NCBI RefSeq assembly: GCF_002343915.1
Contig: NZ_NETK01000001.1
Location: 7,950,001 to 8,014,000 of the forward strand
DNA: 64,000 bases
From: Nannocystis exedens
Lineage (GTDB): Bacteria; Myxococcota_A; Polyangia; Nannocystales; Nannocystaceae
Direction of reading: 5' to 3'
Part shown: positions 49,686-58,437 of the stretch, one piece after another
How positions within the stretch are numbered: position 1 is the first letter of the stretch
Layout: each line of letters starts with the position of its first letter
Program-made: the position numbers and the translations under genes
The notes under the pieces: generated by a model
The model's input: the letters and a program-made list of their open reading frames with translations, nothing else
Told to the model about the DNA's origin: nothing
Databases searched by the model: none

Positions 49686-50666
49686 GTGTCCAACGAGGAT
49701 CAAAACACCGGCAATCGGCCTCGCGCCGGGATGACCGGCATCACGCCGACGTCGACCTCGCAGTACGAGGGCTACCAGGGCACGGAGCTGCCGCCCGGCA
49801 CGGTGGTGACGGGCACGAGCCAGTTCGAGATCGTGCAGCGCCTCGGCGAGGGCGGGATGAGCAAGGTCTACAAGGCGTTCGACCGCCTGATGAACCGCTA
49901 CATCGCCCTCAAGGTGATGAAGAACGACGTGCCCGAGTGGGCGCATCGCCACTTCCGCCGCGAGGCCCGCATGTGCGCGAGCTTCATGCACCACAACCTC
50001 GTCCACGTCAGCCAGGTCGGTACGGCCGAGGAGTTCGACGTGTTGTGGTTCGCGATGGAGTACCTGCGCGGCAAGGACGTCAGCTGGTTCATCGAGAGCG
50101 GCACGCCGATGGGCATCCCGGTGATCCTCGAGATCTTCTCGCAGGTGCTCGACGCGCTCCGCTACGTCCACCTGCGCCGGATCGTCCACTGCGACATCAA
50201 GCCGTCGAACGTGTTCGTCACCCGCGACTCGCACGACCCGCTGCTCCGCGTGGTCAAGCTGCTCGACTTCGGCGTGGCCCGCGACCTGTCCGACCTGTCG
50301 TCGCACAACACGCACCACATCATGGGCGACCCCCGCTACATCGCCCCCGAGCAGACGATCCCCGGCAACTACATCGACCACCGCGCCGACCTCTACGCGC
50401 TCGGCATGACCTTCTTCGAGCTCGTCACCGGCGGCCGCCACCCGTTCGAAGACCTGTTCGACGCCCACCCCCGCGCGCTCCTGCAGGCCCACCGCGAGCG
50501 CGAACCCCTGCCGGTCAGCCACTTCCTCTCCGACAGCGTGCCCGCCGCCAAGGCCCGGGCGATGGACGCGTTCTTCGCCAAGGCGTGCGGCAAGCAGGTC
50601 CACCACCGCTTCGCCGACGCGCTGCAGATGAAGGAAGCGCTGATCGAGCTGGCGAAGCTGGGCTGA
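49686..50666 (+). CDS. Ser/Thr protein kinase, single domain
   Basis: A soluble kinase of about 326 residues that consists of little beyond the catalytic domain. It has GEGGMSKVYKAFD, the Lys in IALKVMK, and DFGVARD followed by GDPRYIAPEQT. The catalytic loop reads VHCDIKPSNVF: the Arg of HRD is replaced by Cys, so it is a non-RD kinase that may not need activation-loop phosphorylation. The start is uncertain: TTG 49641, GTG 49686 and ATG 49731 are all in frame with a low-complexity leader. No membrane helix, so it may act on a cytosolic partner outside this window. Confidence 0.85.
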   Translation: MSNEDQNTGNRPRAGMTGITPTSTSQYEGYQGTELPPGTVVTGTSQFEIVQRLGEGGMSKVYKAFDRLMNRYIALKVMKNDVPEWAHRHFRREARMCASFMHHNLVHVSQVGTAEEFDVLWFAMEYLRGKDVSWFIESGTPMGIPVILEIFSQVLDALRYVHLRRIVHCDIKPSNVFVTRDSHDPLLRVVKLLDFGVARDLSDLSSHNTHHIMGDPRYIAPEQTIPGNYIDHRADLYALGMTFFELVTGGRHPFEDLFDAHPRALLQAHREREPLPVSHFLSDSVPAAKARAMDAFFAKACGKQVHHRFADALQMKEALIELAKLG

Positions 50667-50669
50667 GAG

Positions 50670-50717
50670 ACATGTCCCTCGGGACATGCCCGATAAAGCC
50701 TGTTTGTGCGGACAGGG
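50670..50717. repeat. 14-bp-phased palindromic array, 4 units
   Basis: ACATGT (50670), ACATGC (50684), GCCTGT (50698) and ACAGGG (50712) at exact 14-bp steps, starting four bases after the kinase stop. The segment GGACATGCCCGATAAAGC is shared with the array at 46550-46625, the best evidence that the arrays are copies of one family. Confidence 0.9.
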
Positions 50718-50831
50718 CGGCGGCCCCGGCGGCCGGGCGTGCTATGAGCTCGTCGGAGCGCCGGCGGGCGGCCGACGCCGAGGCGGAGGGGCGATGAGCG
50801 AGAGCACAGCGGCGCCGAGGGCGGAGGGGAC

Positions 50832-51803
50832 ATGACCGTGAAGACGGCGATGTGGCCGGCCGACGATCCGGCGGCGGTCGCCCGCGCGGCCGAGGTGCTG
50901 CGGCGCGGCGGGCTGGTGGCGTTCCCGACCGAGACGGTCTACGGCCTCGGCGCCGACGCGCTCGACGCCGCGGCGGTGGGGCGGATCTTCGCGGCCAAGG
51001 GGCGGCCGGCCGACAACCCGCTGATCGTCCACGTGGCGGCGCCGGAGCAGGCGCGCGCGCTGGCGCGGTCGGTGCCGCCGGCGGCCGAGCAGCTCATGTC
51101 CTTGTGGCCGGGTCCGCTGACGCTGGTGCTGCCGCGCGCCGAGGTCGTGCCCGACGCGACCACCGCCGGGCAGGACACCGTGGCGGTGCGGATCCCCGGC
51201 CACCCGGCCGCGCTGGCGCTGCTGCGCGCGTGCGGGCGACCGCTGGCGGCGCCGTCGGCCAACCGCTCGGGCCGCCCGAGCCCGACCACCGCCCAGCACG
51301 TGCTCGCCGACCTCGACGGCGTGGTCGACGTCATCCTCGACGGAGGCGCCTGCGCCGTCGGGCTCGAGTCGACGGTGGTCGACGCGACCCGCCCGGTACC
51401 GATGGTGCTGCGCGTCGGCGGGCTGCCGGTCGAGGCGCTGCGGACGGTCGTCGGCGCCATCGACATGCTCTCGGGACAGGACCCCCAGGCCATGTCCCGG
51501 TCGCCAGGTCTGCGCCACCGACACTACGCGCCGCGCGCCCGCGTCGTGCTGGTCGCCCCCGGCGAGGCGGCGGCGATGGGCGGGCCTGCGGTGGCGGTGA
51601 TGAGCCAGCAGCCGCGGCCGCCCGGGTTCGTCGGCCGCTGGCAGGTGATGCCGAGCGCGCTCGAAGGCTACGCGCAGGCGCTGTTCGCCGCGCTGCGCGA
51701 GCTCGACGCGCCGGAGGTCGAGACGATCGTGGTCGAGACGGTCCCCGAGGTCGGGCTGGGGCGGGCGATCGCCGACCGCCTGCGCCGCGCGGCCGAGCGC
51801 TGA
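50832..51803 (+). CDS. L-threonylcarbamoyladenylate synthase (Sua5-type)
   Basis: A 323-residue enzyme that makes threonylcarbamoyl-AMP for the t6A modification of tRNA. The YrdC domain (1-205) has the family start (GGLVAFPTETVYGLGADA), KGRPADNPLIVHV, LWPGPLTLVL, APSANRSGRPSPT and GLESTVVD. The C-terminal Sua5 domain follows from the RHRHYAPRA junction. Between them the frame crosses a palindromic array (51463-51509), read as MLSGQDPQAMSRSPG. The short interdomain linker is a hinge in Sua5, so the insertion is at a tolerant site. Confidence 0.92.
   Translation: MTVKTAMWPADDPAAVARAAEVLRRGGLVAFPTETVYGLGADALDAAAVGRIFAAKGRPADNPLIVHVAAPEQARALARSVPPAAEQLMSLWPGPLTLVLPRAEVVPDATTAGQDTVAVRIPGHPAALALLRACGRPLAAPSANRSGRPSPTTAQHVLADLDGVVDVILDGGACAVGLESTVVDATRPVPMVLRVGGLPVEALRTVVGAIDMLSGQDPQAMSRSPGLRHRHYAPRARVVLVAPGEAAAMGGPAVAVMSQQPRPPGFVGRWQVMPSALEGYAQALFAALRELDAPEVETIVVETVPEVGLGRAIADRLRRAAER
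51463..51509. repeat. 14-bp-phased palindromic array inside the Sua5 gene
   Basis: ACATGC (51463), ACAGGA (51476), CCATGT (51490) and CCAGGT (51504); steps of 13, 14 and 14 bp. It is translated in frame in the linker between the YrdC and Sua5 domains. Confidence 0.78.
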
Positions 51804-51942
51804 CGACCACGACGCTCGACGACGCGTCCGGCTCGGGCCCGGCGAGCGACGCGACGACCGTACCGCTCCGAGGACGCCTACCTGGCCGAGGGTTGAAGCG
51901 CCCGCGCTGGCGAGGGCGGCTGCGGCGCACTATCTTGAGGCG

Positions 51943-52449
51943 ATGGACGTCGTCCTGCGCGAGGCGTTGATCCACGGGGCATGGTTGTCGGTCGGGATGA
52001 CGGCGCTGATCCTCGTCAGCCTGCGACACGACCCGGAGGCGTGGCTGAACGACTATCCGCCCGACATCAGGGCCGCGCACGGACCGATGAGCGCGCGCGC
52101 GCGCCGGCACGGGCGGAGGTGGGCGATCGTGTGCCTGGTGCTGCTCGTGGCCGTGTTCGCGCGGCTGTTCGCGCGACTGGCGGCGCACGGGGTGGAGATG
52201 TCCTTCGGGACATGTTTTCTCGCGGCCTACGTCACCTTCTCGGTGTTCAACCTGGTCGACCTGGTGGTGATCGACCTCGGGATCATGCTCGGCCTGCGCC
52301 CGCGCTGGGCCGTGCTGCCGGGCACGGACCCGGCCTCGCCGGGCTACAGCGACCCGTGGTTCCACGTCCGCGGCTTCTTCGTCGGCTGCGTGCTCGGGGC
52401 GGGCGTGGCCGCGCTCGCGGCGGGGTTGGCGGTCCTGTTCGTGGGCTAG
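51943..52449 (+). CDS. Small polytopic membrane protein
   Basis: A 168-residue protein with four predicted helices (LSVGMTALILVSL near 15-27; AIVCLVLLVAVFARLFA near 61-77; FLAAYVTFSVFNLVDLVVIDLGIML near 91-115; GFFVGCVLGAGVAALAAGLAVLFV at the end). No family was recognised. A palindromic pair (52196-52215) with a TTCG loop is translated in the loop between the second and third helices (EMSFGTC). Codon use fits a real gene. Confidence 0.68.
   Translation: MDVVLREALIHGAWLSVGMTALILVSLRHDPEAWLNDYPPDIRAAHGPMSARARRHGRRWAIVCLVLLVAVFARLFARLAAHGVEMSFGTCFLAAYVTFSVFNLVDLVVIDLGIMLGLRPRWAVLPGTDPASPGYSDPWFHVRGFFVGCVLGAGVAALAAGLAVLFVG
52196..52215. repeat. Palindromic pair inside the small membrane-protein gene
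   Basis: AGATGT (52196), spacer CCTTCGGG, ACATGT (52210): ATGTCC-TTCG-GGACAT is an almost perfect UUCG-loop hairpin in the mRNA. It falls in an extramembrane loop. Confidence 0.8.
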
Positions 52450-52606
52450 CTAGAGGGCCGGGCTTCCGGACAGGTCGACGTCGGGGCCGGCCAGGGCGCG
52501 GCGCGTTCGCTGGGTCAGAGGCCTGGGCTTCAGGGCAGGTCGACGTCCGAGCCGCCCGGGCCGCGCTCCCGGCCTGGCTTGACGAGCCGGTCCGTGGCCT
52601 CTCCGC
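52450..52606. repeat. Two ~66-bp tandem units
   Basis: GGGCTTCCGGACAGGTCGACG (from about 52460) and GGGCTTCAGGGCAGGTCGACG (from about 52525) lie some 65 bp apart and each contains a palindromic hexamer (ACAGGT 52470, GCAGGT 52535). The tract fills the gap between the membrane-protein and CHAD genes, which converge here. Confidence 0.55.
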
Positions 52607-53614
52607 TCAGGCGTGCTCGTCCTTCCGCTCGGCCAGGTCCTCGGCGACCAGGTCGCCGGGGCAGATGACCTCGGGGTCGGGCGACAGGGAGGTGGCGGGG
52701 GCGACGGTCGTACCGCAGGGGCGGGGCTCGGCGGACGGGCGTTCGCCGTCGCGCCAGACCTCCCAGTAGTCACCGATCCGGGCGACGTAGCGGCGCGGGC
52801 GTTCGGCGTACAGGCGCTGGCCCAGCGACCAGGCGCGGGCGCGGAGCTCGGCGCTGCGGGCGTCGGCGCGGGCGAGGACGTCGCGGCGGGCCTCGGCGTC
52901 GAGGTCGGGGTGCTGGCCGAGAGCGACGCGCAGGACCTCGAGGTCGTGGTCCTCGCCGAGCGCGTCCGAGAGCTGCTCGAGCGAGTCGGCCCAGGCCGCC
53001 TGCACGCACTTCCACACGTTGTGCAGCAGCTGGGTGTGGTACCAGAGGTCCTTGACCCGCTTGCGCCACGCGTGGAACGCGGCCGGGGTCGGGTCGGCGA
53101 AGGCGTTGCGCATGGCCCGGCGGCCCTGCTCGTAGCTGGTCTTGAGGCCAGGTTCGAGGACGCTCCAGCCGCGCGCCGGCGCCGGCCAGTCGGCGCTGCG
53201 GTTGCGCACGCGGGCGAGGTCGTCGGCGGCTGCGAGCAGCGCCTCCTCGCTGGCGACGACCTGGTCGCGCACGGCCGCGAGGCGGTCGCCCACGGCCGCC
53301 AGCGCGCCCTCGGGCGCGGGCACGAGGCTGGCGAACACGTCGGCCGCGACGGCGGCGTCGCGGCGCTCGGCGAGGCGCCGGGCGGCGTCGCGGAGGTCGA
53401 GGTTGTCGCGGTGGAAGCCGGCGCCGAGGCCGTCGCGCAGCAGGCGGAGCAGCGCGCGGGTGCGCTTGATGGCCTTGCGGGCCGCATGCACGCGGTCATG
53501 CGCGTCGGAGGCCTGGCCCTCGCGCAGGCGGGCGATCGCCTCGCCCAGCTCCTCGTCGGCGATCCGCACGGCGGCCTGATGGATGGACTCGCTGCGGGAG
53601 AGTCGGTAGGCCAT
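52607..53614 (-). CDS. CHAD-domain protein
   Basis: A 335-residue soluble helical protein. It has the conserved His- and Arg/Lys-rich positions of the CHAD domain in its N-terminal half (DRVHAARKAIKRTRALLRLLR) and again in its C-terminal half (FHAWRKRVKDLWYHTQLL). CHAD domains bind inorganic polyphosphate and are found on polyphosphate granules. The usual partner, the CYTH triphosphatase domain, is absent here. A low-complexity tail of about 45 residues ends the protein. ATG complementary to 53612-53614. Confidence 0.85.
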   Translation of the reverse strand: MAYRLSRSESIHQAAVRIADEELGEAIARLREGQASDAHDRVHAARKAIKRTRALLRLLRDGLGAGFHRDNLDLRDAARRLAERRDAAVAADVFASLVPAPEGALAAVGDRLAAVRDQVVASEEALLAAADDLARVRNRSADWPAPARGWSVLEPGLKTSYEQGRRAMRNAFADPTPAAFHAWRKRVKDLWYHTQLLHNVWKCVQAAWADSLEQLSDALGEDHDLEVLRVALGQHPDLDAEARRDVLARADARSAELRARAWSLGQRLYAERPRRYVARIGDYWEVWRDGERPSAEPRPCGTTVAPATSLSPDPEVICPGDLVAEDLAERKDEHA

Positions 53615-54200
53615 GCCGCCACGATAGCGCGCGGGCCGGCGGTGATCCACGGGGCGGGCGGCGATCAGGAGTCTTTGAAGACATGTCGTAAAGGACATGT
53701 CGATGGAGCGGGCGCTGCGGGCGGCTGGCCCCACGCGCGGCGCGAGCGGACGCAGGCCGGCGAGGCGCGTGAGCGGGCCGGTTCATCGCGCCGCGCCGGG
53801 CCCGGCGCGCGGTGGCGGCGGATGCGGCAGCGAGCTCGGGCGTGGCGCTCGGGGCGAGCTCCGCTCGCCCCGGAATTCTGCGAAGCGAGAGGCGCTGGTC
53901 GTCCGAGCCGGAGCGCGTGCGGGAGCTCTGCAGCAGGCGAGCGTCCGCGTCGACGTGCTGCGCTTCAGGTGGAAAGGGAGGTGCGGGCACGGGTGGAGGC
54001 TCGAGCGGGCCGCCTCGGAACGGCTGCAGCGTCGACGTGCTGCGCTTCAGGGCGAAGGGGGGCACGGGTGGAGGCTCGAGCGGGCCGCCTCGGAACGAGC
54101 TGCAGCGTCGACGTGCTGCGCTCCAGGGCGAAGGGCGGGCGCGGGCGGAGGCGGGATCGGGGACGCCTGGGAACGGGCTGCAGCGCCGACGTGCTGCGCT
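53615..54200. other. 585-bp gene-poor region between CHAD and TonB-like genes
   Basis: The first half holds the palindromic pair at 53681-53700 and GC-rich sequence without a recognisable gene. The second half is the tandem repeat at 53949-54230. Confidence 0.55.
53681..53700. repeat. Palindromic pair upstream of the CHAD gene
   Basis: ACATGT at 53681 and 53695, exactly 14 bp apart. It is about 70 bp upstream of the CHAD start codon. Confidence 0.82.
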
Positions 54201-54230
54201 TCAGGGCGAAGGGGCGGGCGCGGGCGGAGG
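53949..54230. repeat. Tandem copies (76-82 bp) of a gene 3' end
   Basis: GTCGACGTGCTGCGC starts at 53949, 54031, 54107 and (as GCCGAC...) 54185. Each unit contains CGTGCTGCGC(T/C)(T/C)CAG, then GGGCGAAGG-like and GGGC(A/G)CGGG(T/C)GGAGGC. The right-most unit is the true 3' end of the leftward Pro-rich gene with its stop codon; the other three are downstream copies that kept the stop triplet but drifted. Confidence 0.75.
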
Positions 54231-55655
54231 CGTGATCGGAGGCGCGTCGGACGGGGCGCCGGGGGCGGGGCCGCCGTCCTGCGGCGGGGCCGTGGGCGCC
54301 TGCGTCGGCTCTCCGGGCGGCTTGCCCGACTTGCCGCCGTCCTTGGGCGTGAGCGCCTCGCTCGGGGTCAGCTTGCCGTTCTTGCGGGCGGCCCACATCT
54401 CTTCGCGCTGCTTGCGGGCGGCCTCGAGCTGCTCGGGGGTGCGGCGGAGCATGCGACGCGATTGCTCGGCGATCTGCTCGAGGATGAACTTGGCCTGGTC
54501 CTTGGTGAAGTCGGCGCGCAGGTTGAGGGCCTTGTCGTCGCGCGCGACCTCGGTGGCGTCGTAGAAGCTGCGGACCATGAAGCGGGCGTAGAACGGGACC
54601 TTGTCGTCGATGAAGGCCGGGAGGTCCTCGCTCCACTGCCGCTCCATCTTGGTGGCGTCGACGGCGTCGAGGTACTCGCTCTTGATCACGAGCTCGGGCG
54701 ACGAGGCGGCCTCGGCCATGAGCTCGAGGTTGTTGGGGATCGGGAACGGCGGCTCGCCCTTGAGCTTGACGACGGAGCGGATGTCCTTGAGGACGAGCTG
54801 GAGGCCGGCCCGCGGCTCGCGGGCGGCGAAGGTCTTCAGCTTGGTGAGGTTGGCGACGAAGTTGCCGGCGGTGTCGCCCTTCGACTCGTCGGGGCCGGCG
54901 GTGATCGCCGGCAAGAACTCCTCGCGCACGTAGACGGCGACGTCGTCGTCGAGGAAGACGAACCACCGTGGGTCGTCGTCCTGGTCGGGGTTGCCGATCG
55001 GCCGCGGGTTGCCCATCGTCCGCCCGTCCCGCACCTCCCACTCGATCTTCTGTCCCTCGGCCGCGGCGGCGCGCTCGAGGCCCGCCTGCACCTCGGCCTG
55101 CGACAGCCGGTACTCGACGGCGAGGAAGGTCTGCGTCAGGTCGCGCAGGTTCGGGCTGGCGATGACGATGTAGTTGAAGTCCTTGAGGGCATGAAAACCG
55201 CCGCCGGTGACGATGAAGTCGAAGTCGGGCAGCGGCGACATGATCTCGACGATCGCGTCGGCGAACGGCAGGCCCGAGACCTTCTTCGCCGACAGCAACA
55301 TGAAGAAGTTGCTGCTGCCGGGCCCGAGCTCGGCCACCCGCGAGGTCTTCTCGCCGAACTTGGGCTTGGGCTTCGGCGGCTCGGGCGGCTTCTCCTCGGG
55401 CTTGGGCCCGTCGACCTCCGGCGGCTTGTCGGGGCCCGTCGGCGGCGGCGGGACCTCGGGCTCGGGCTGCGCCTCGGGGGGCGGCGCGCCCTTCAACTCC
55501 TGATCGAGCTCGACCGTCTCGAACTGCGTGACCTCGAACTCGATCTCCGGCATCTCGAGCTTGATGTCCAGGCCGCAGCCGCCGGGGATCAGAGGCGACA
55601 GGTGCAGGGCCAGCGAGCCGAGGGCGGCGGCGAGGATGCGGCGCGTGGGGGTCAC
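54201..55655 (-). CDS. Pro-rich, TonB-like envelope protein of unknown function
   Basis: A 484-residue protein with an N-terminal hydrophobic anchor or signal (TRRILAAALGSLALHLSPL) followed by a very Pro/Glu/Lys-rich spacer (about 50-110) and a large soluble region. The soluble part has alternating strands and helices (FMLLSAKKVSGLPFADAIVEI; DFDFIVTGGGFHALKDF; WFVFLDDDVAVYVREEF) and ends in another Pro-rich tail (PPITPPPAPAPSP). I do not recognise a family; Lys- and Pro-rich spacers suggest a periplasm-spanning protein. The GTG complementary to 55653-55655 starts the hydrophobic segment. Its 3' end is duplicated downstream. Confidence 0.65.
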   Translation of the reverse strand: MTPTRRILAAALGSLALHLSPLIPGGCGLDIKLEMPEIEFEVTQFETVELDQELKGAPPPEAQPEPEVPPPPTGPDKPPEVDGPKPEEKPPEPPKPKPKFGEKTSRVAELGPGSSNFFMLLSAKKVSGLPFADAIVEIMSPLPDFDFIVTGGGFHALKDFNYIVIASPNLRDLTQTFLAVEYRLSQAEVQAGLERAAAAEGQKIEWEVRDGRTMGNPRPIGNPDQDDDPRWFVFLDDDVAVYVREEFLPAITAGPDESKGDTAGNFVANLTKLKTFAAREPRAGLQLVLKDIRSVVKLKGEPPFPIPNNLELMAEAASSPELVIKSEYLDAVDATKMERQWSEDLPAFIDDKVPFYARFMVRSFYDATEVARDDKALNLRADFTKDQAKFILEQIAEQSRRMLRRTPEQLEAARKQREEMWAARKNGKLTPSEALTPKDGGKSGKPPGEPTQAPTAPPQDGGPAPGAPSDAPPITPPPAPAPSP

Positions 55656-55826
55656 GAGCGGCGCGAGTGTACCATCGCAAGGCCGCACGCGCCCGCCCGA
55701 ACCCGCCCCCGCGCCCGCGCGCGCCGCTCGCGGGCCGGGGATCGCCGGGTCCGAGGGCCAGCGTCTGCGGGCGCCGCTGCGCACGGGCAGGACCGCGGCG
55801 ATCGCGAGCCGAATCTGGCTCTGAGG

Positions 55827-55860
55827 ACATGCGCTTTGGGGCATGCCCTGAAGGGCATGT
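55827..55860. repeat. 14-bp-phased palindromic array, 3 units
   Basis: ACATGC (55827), GCATGC (55841) and GCATGT (55855) at exact 14-bp steps, in the spacer between peptide deformylase and the Pro-rich gene. Confidence 0.84.
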
Positions 55861-55933
55861 CAACTTGACACGGGCGGAGCGCGCGGGGGCCGACCCGCGG
55901 CGGTGCCCGCGACGAGGCGCGGGAGCCCGGCGG

Positions 55934-56509
55934 TCAGGAGCCGTAGTGCTCGACGAGCTCCTTGACGTGCTCGCGGAAGCGGTGCTCGTGCTGGCGCGCG
56001 AACTCCTTCCAGGTGCAGAAGGTCCGCGGGTCCTCGACGCGGTCGACGAACAACATCCCGTCGAGGTGGTCGCACTCGTGCTGGAAGGTGCCGGCCGTGA
56101 CGCCGCGGACGACCTTGTCGATCGGGTTGCCGAACCGGTCCCACGCCTCGACGCGGATCTCGACCGAGCGATAGACGATGCCGCGCAGGTCGGGCACCGA
56201 CAGGCAACCCTCGTAGTTCTCGAACCGCGTGCCGCACAGCGGGGTCAGCACCGGGTTGACGAGGATCGTCAGCGGGATGTTGGGCTTGTACGGGTAGCGC
56301 GGGTTGTCCTTGACCTCGATGACGCACACGCGCACCGGCTCGTGCACCTGGTTGGCGGCGAGCCCGGCGCCCTGGGCGTCGCGCATGGTCTCGATCATCG
56401 AGTCGATGAACGCCTGGAACGCCGGGGTCAGCAGCTCCTCGCGGCTGACTTCGCGGGCCTTCTGGCGCAGCACGGGGTGCCCGATCTGGGCGACTTTGAG
56501 GATCGGCAT
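55934..56509 (-). CDS. def: Peptide deformylase
   Basis: A 191-residue metalloenzyme that removes the N-formyl group from new proteins. All three motifs are present: GAGLAANQ (motif 1), EGCLSVP (motif 2, metal-ligand Cys) and QHECDHLDG (motif 3 with two His ligands and the catalytic Glu). The ATG complementary to 56507-56509 begins MPILKVAQIGHPVLR, typical of the family. The C-terminal extension after motif 3 is about 40 residues, as in type I/II intermediates. Confidence 0.96.
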   Translation of the reverse strand: MPILKVAQIGHPVLRQKAREVSREELLTPAFQAFIDSMIETMRDAQGAGLAANQVHEPVRVCVIEVKDNPRYPYKPNIPLTILVNPVLTPLCGTRFENYEGCLSVPDLRGIVYRSVEIRVEAWDRFGNPIDKVVRGVTAGTFQHECDHLDGMLFVDRVEDPRTFCTWKEFARQHEHRFREHVKELVEHYGS

Positions 56510-56615
56510 CGGGCCCAGTGTAATGCACGCCACATGCGGAGGCCCGGGGGGACCATGACGGTCCGGCCCGGGCCCCGGCGCTCGCAGCCCCCTCGGGCCG
56601 CACGGTGGTGTGCGC

Positions 56616-58310
56616 TTACCCGCGGACGACGCGCGCCTTGAGCGCGACCTTGCCGTCCTTGATGTAGACCGAGAACTGCACGTCCTTGACGTCCGGCCGC
56701 TTCATCAGCTCGGCGGTGTTCGCCCGCAGCTTGGTGGCGAATTTCTCGTAGGTGAAGTTGTCGATCGGCTCGTTGTTCTCGAGCTTGAACTTCACGAACT
56801 CCTCGAAGACCTCCTGGTAGTAGGCCTCGCGGACCGCGTCGTCCTTGGCCGGCTCGGGGCCGCTGCCCTGCGCCTCGTTGTCCATCGTCATCAGGTTGCC
56901 GATGACGGTCTCGCGCGAACGCAGCGGCTTGGTCGCAGGCATGGTGAAGAAGCCAGGCCCGCGCCCCGCGGCCGGCTGGGAGGACGACGGCACCGAGGGG
57001 TGCGCCATGGTCGGCGCCTCGTCCTCGGCCGGGCCCGGCGTGGCGACCACGGCCGGCGCATCGACGCGATCGGCGGCGCCGGTACGGCCCACCTTGCGGT
57101 GCGACCGCGTCGGGCTCACGGCCGGCACGCGCCGCGATGCACGACCGCTGGGATCGCCGTCCTCCTCGGCGACGCCGGCGGCGAGGCTCGAGCGCAACGC
57201 CTCGTGGTAGGCGTGCGCCGCCTTGGCGAGCTCGGCGACCGGGCCGGTGCCGTAGGTGTCGTAGAAGAGCTGCTGCTGCGAGCCCAGCCGCATGGCGTTG
57301 AACTCGGCGGTGAGGCGACGGATCGGGTTGGCGGCCTCGAGGTTCGGCAGGTAGAGCGCGAGCGCGAGGCCGATCGCCAGCACGAACAGGAGAATCGCCA
57401 GGTGCTCGCCGCTCAGGCCGTTGGCCTTGGCGTCGCCGAGCGCAGTAAACAGGTCCTTCTGCCCGGCGGCGGCGGTGTTGGCCGAGAGCACGACGAGCAT
57501 GGCGCCGTCGTCGCCCGCGCCGGCCGGACCAGGCACGCGGCCGATCGACCCGATGCGCGCGTTGAGGCCCTCACCGACCTTGAAGGCGTCGCTGGCTCCG
57601 ACCCCGGGCGCGTCCTTGCCGTGCTCGGTGGCGAACTTGGTCAGCGCGTCGCCGCTGTTGCCGGGGTTGATCAGGGTGTTCTCGAGCGGCTGCCCGCTGC
57701 GCACCAGCGCGGCCGGGTTCTGCGTGCCGAGGATCCGGCGGAAGATCGAGTTGGCGCCGAGATCGAGCGGGTGAATCGCAACCAGCCGCCGCCCGGCCTC
57801 GTCGGCCTTGGAGATCCGCACGACGTGCAAGCTGCCGCGCAGCGCCGCCGAGAACTGGTCCTCCTTGTCGGTCGCCGCGGTGACGAAGTTCGGCAGCAGC
57901 GCCGCCTCGACGAGCTCGTCGTGCCCGCCGCCGGCGTACACCAGCAGCGCGCCCGACTTGTCGAACAGGCCGACGGTCATCTGCGTGTTGTCGGACAGCA
58001 CCGCAGAATTCGCGGCGGTGGCGAAGGCGTCGGCCAGCGACGGCGGGGTCACCTTGCCGATTCCGGGCTGACCCGGATTGAGCGCGAGCTTGAGGTATGG
58101 ATCGGACAGGATCGCCGGCGCTCGCGCGACGGGTGAGGCCTGGATCGCGGCCTCGAGCGCGACCACACCGGCCTCGGTCTTGGCCTTGAGCGCAGCACGG
58201 TCCGCGTCCGTGAAGCCCCCAGCGGTCCCAAAAGACAGGAGGAACATACCCGCGAGGAAGGCCGTCGCGAGGCATGCGAGGATTGCAGCCCAGATCTTCG
58301 TCAGCAGCAC
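56616..58310 (-). CDS. MXAN_5187-like membrane protein
   Basis: A 564-residue protein with an N-terminal helix (WAAILACLATAFLAGMFLL), a periplasmic sensor-like region, a second helix (HLAILLFVLAIGLALALYL), then a disordered cytosolic part and a conserved C-terminal domain (AYYQEVFEEFVKFKLENNEP; NFTYEKFATKLRANT). The architecture and the C-terminal sequence fit the family named after Myxococcus MXAN_5187; this is from memory, not from a search. The two helices around a sensor domain suggest signalling. GTG complementary to 58308-58310 is the most likely start. Confidence 0.68.
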   Translation of the reverse strand: MLLTKIWAAILACLATAFLAGMFLLSFGTAGGFTDADRAALKAKTEAGVVALEAAIQASPVARAPAILSDPYLKLALNPGQPGIGKVTPPSLADAFATAANSAVLSDNTQMTVGLFDKSGALLVYAGGGHDELVEAALLPNFVTAATDKEDQFSAALRGSLHVVRISKADEAGRRLVAIHPLDLGANSIFRRILGTQNPAALVRSGQPLENTLINPGNSGDALTKFATEHGKDAPGVGASDAFKVGEGLNARIGSIGRVPGPAGAGDDGAMLVVLSANTAAAGQKDLFTALGDAKANGLSGEHLAILLFVLAIGLALALYLPNLEAANPIRRLTAEFNAMRLGSQQQLFYDTYGTGPVAELAKAAHAYHEALRSSLAAGVAEEDGDPSGRASRRVPAVSPTRSHRKVGRTGAADRVDAPAVVATPGPAEDEAPTMAHPSVPSSSQPAAGRGPGFFTMPATKPLRSRETVIGNLMTMDNEAQGSGPEPAKDDAVREAYYQEVFEEFVKFKLENNEPIDNFTYEKFATKLRANTAELMKRPDVKDVQFSVYIKDGKVALKARVVRG

Positions 58311-58437
58311 GATTGGGCCTAGTGTAGGGCCACGCGGCCGGCGCTGGCAATTTCGCAGTGCATCCGAGGTCCTAGGGCAGAGCAAGTCCGCGCCCGCCCT
58401 GCTGCAAAAAGACAGGCCGTCCCAGCGACTCTTCCAG

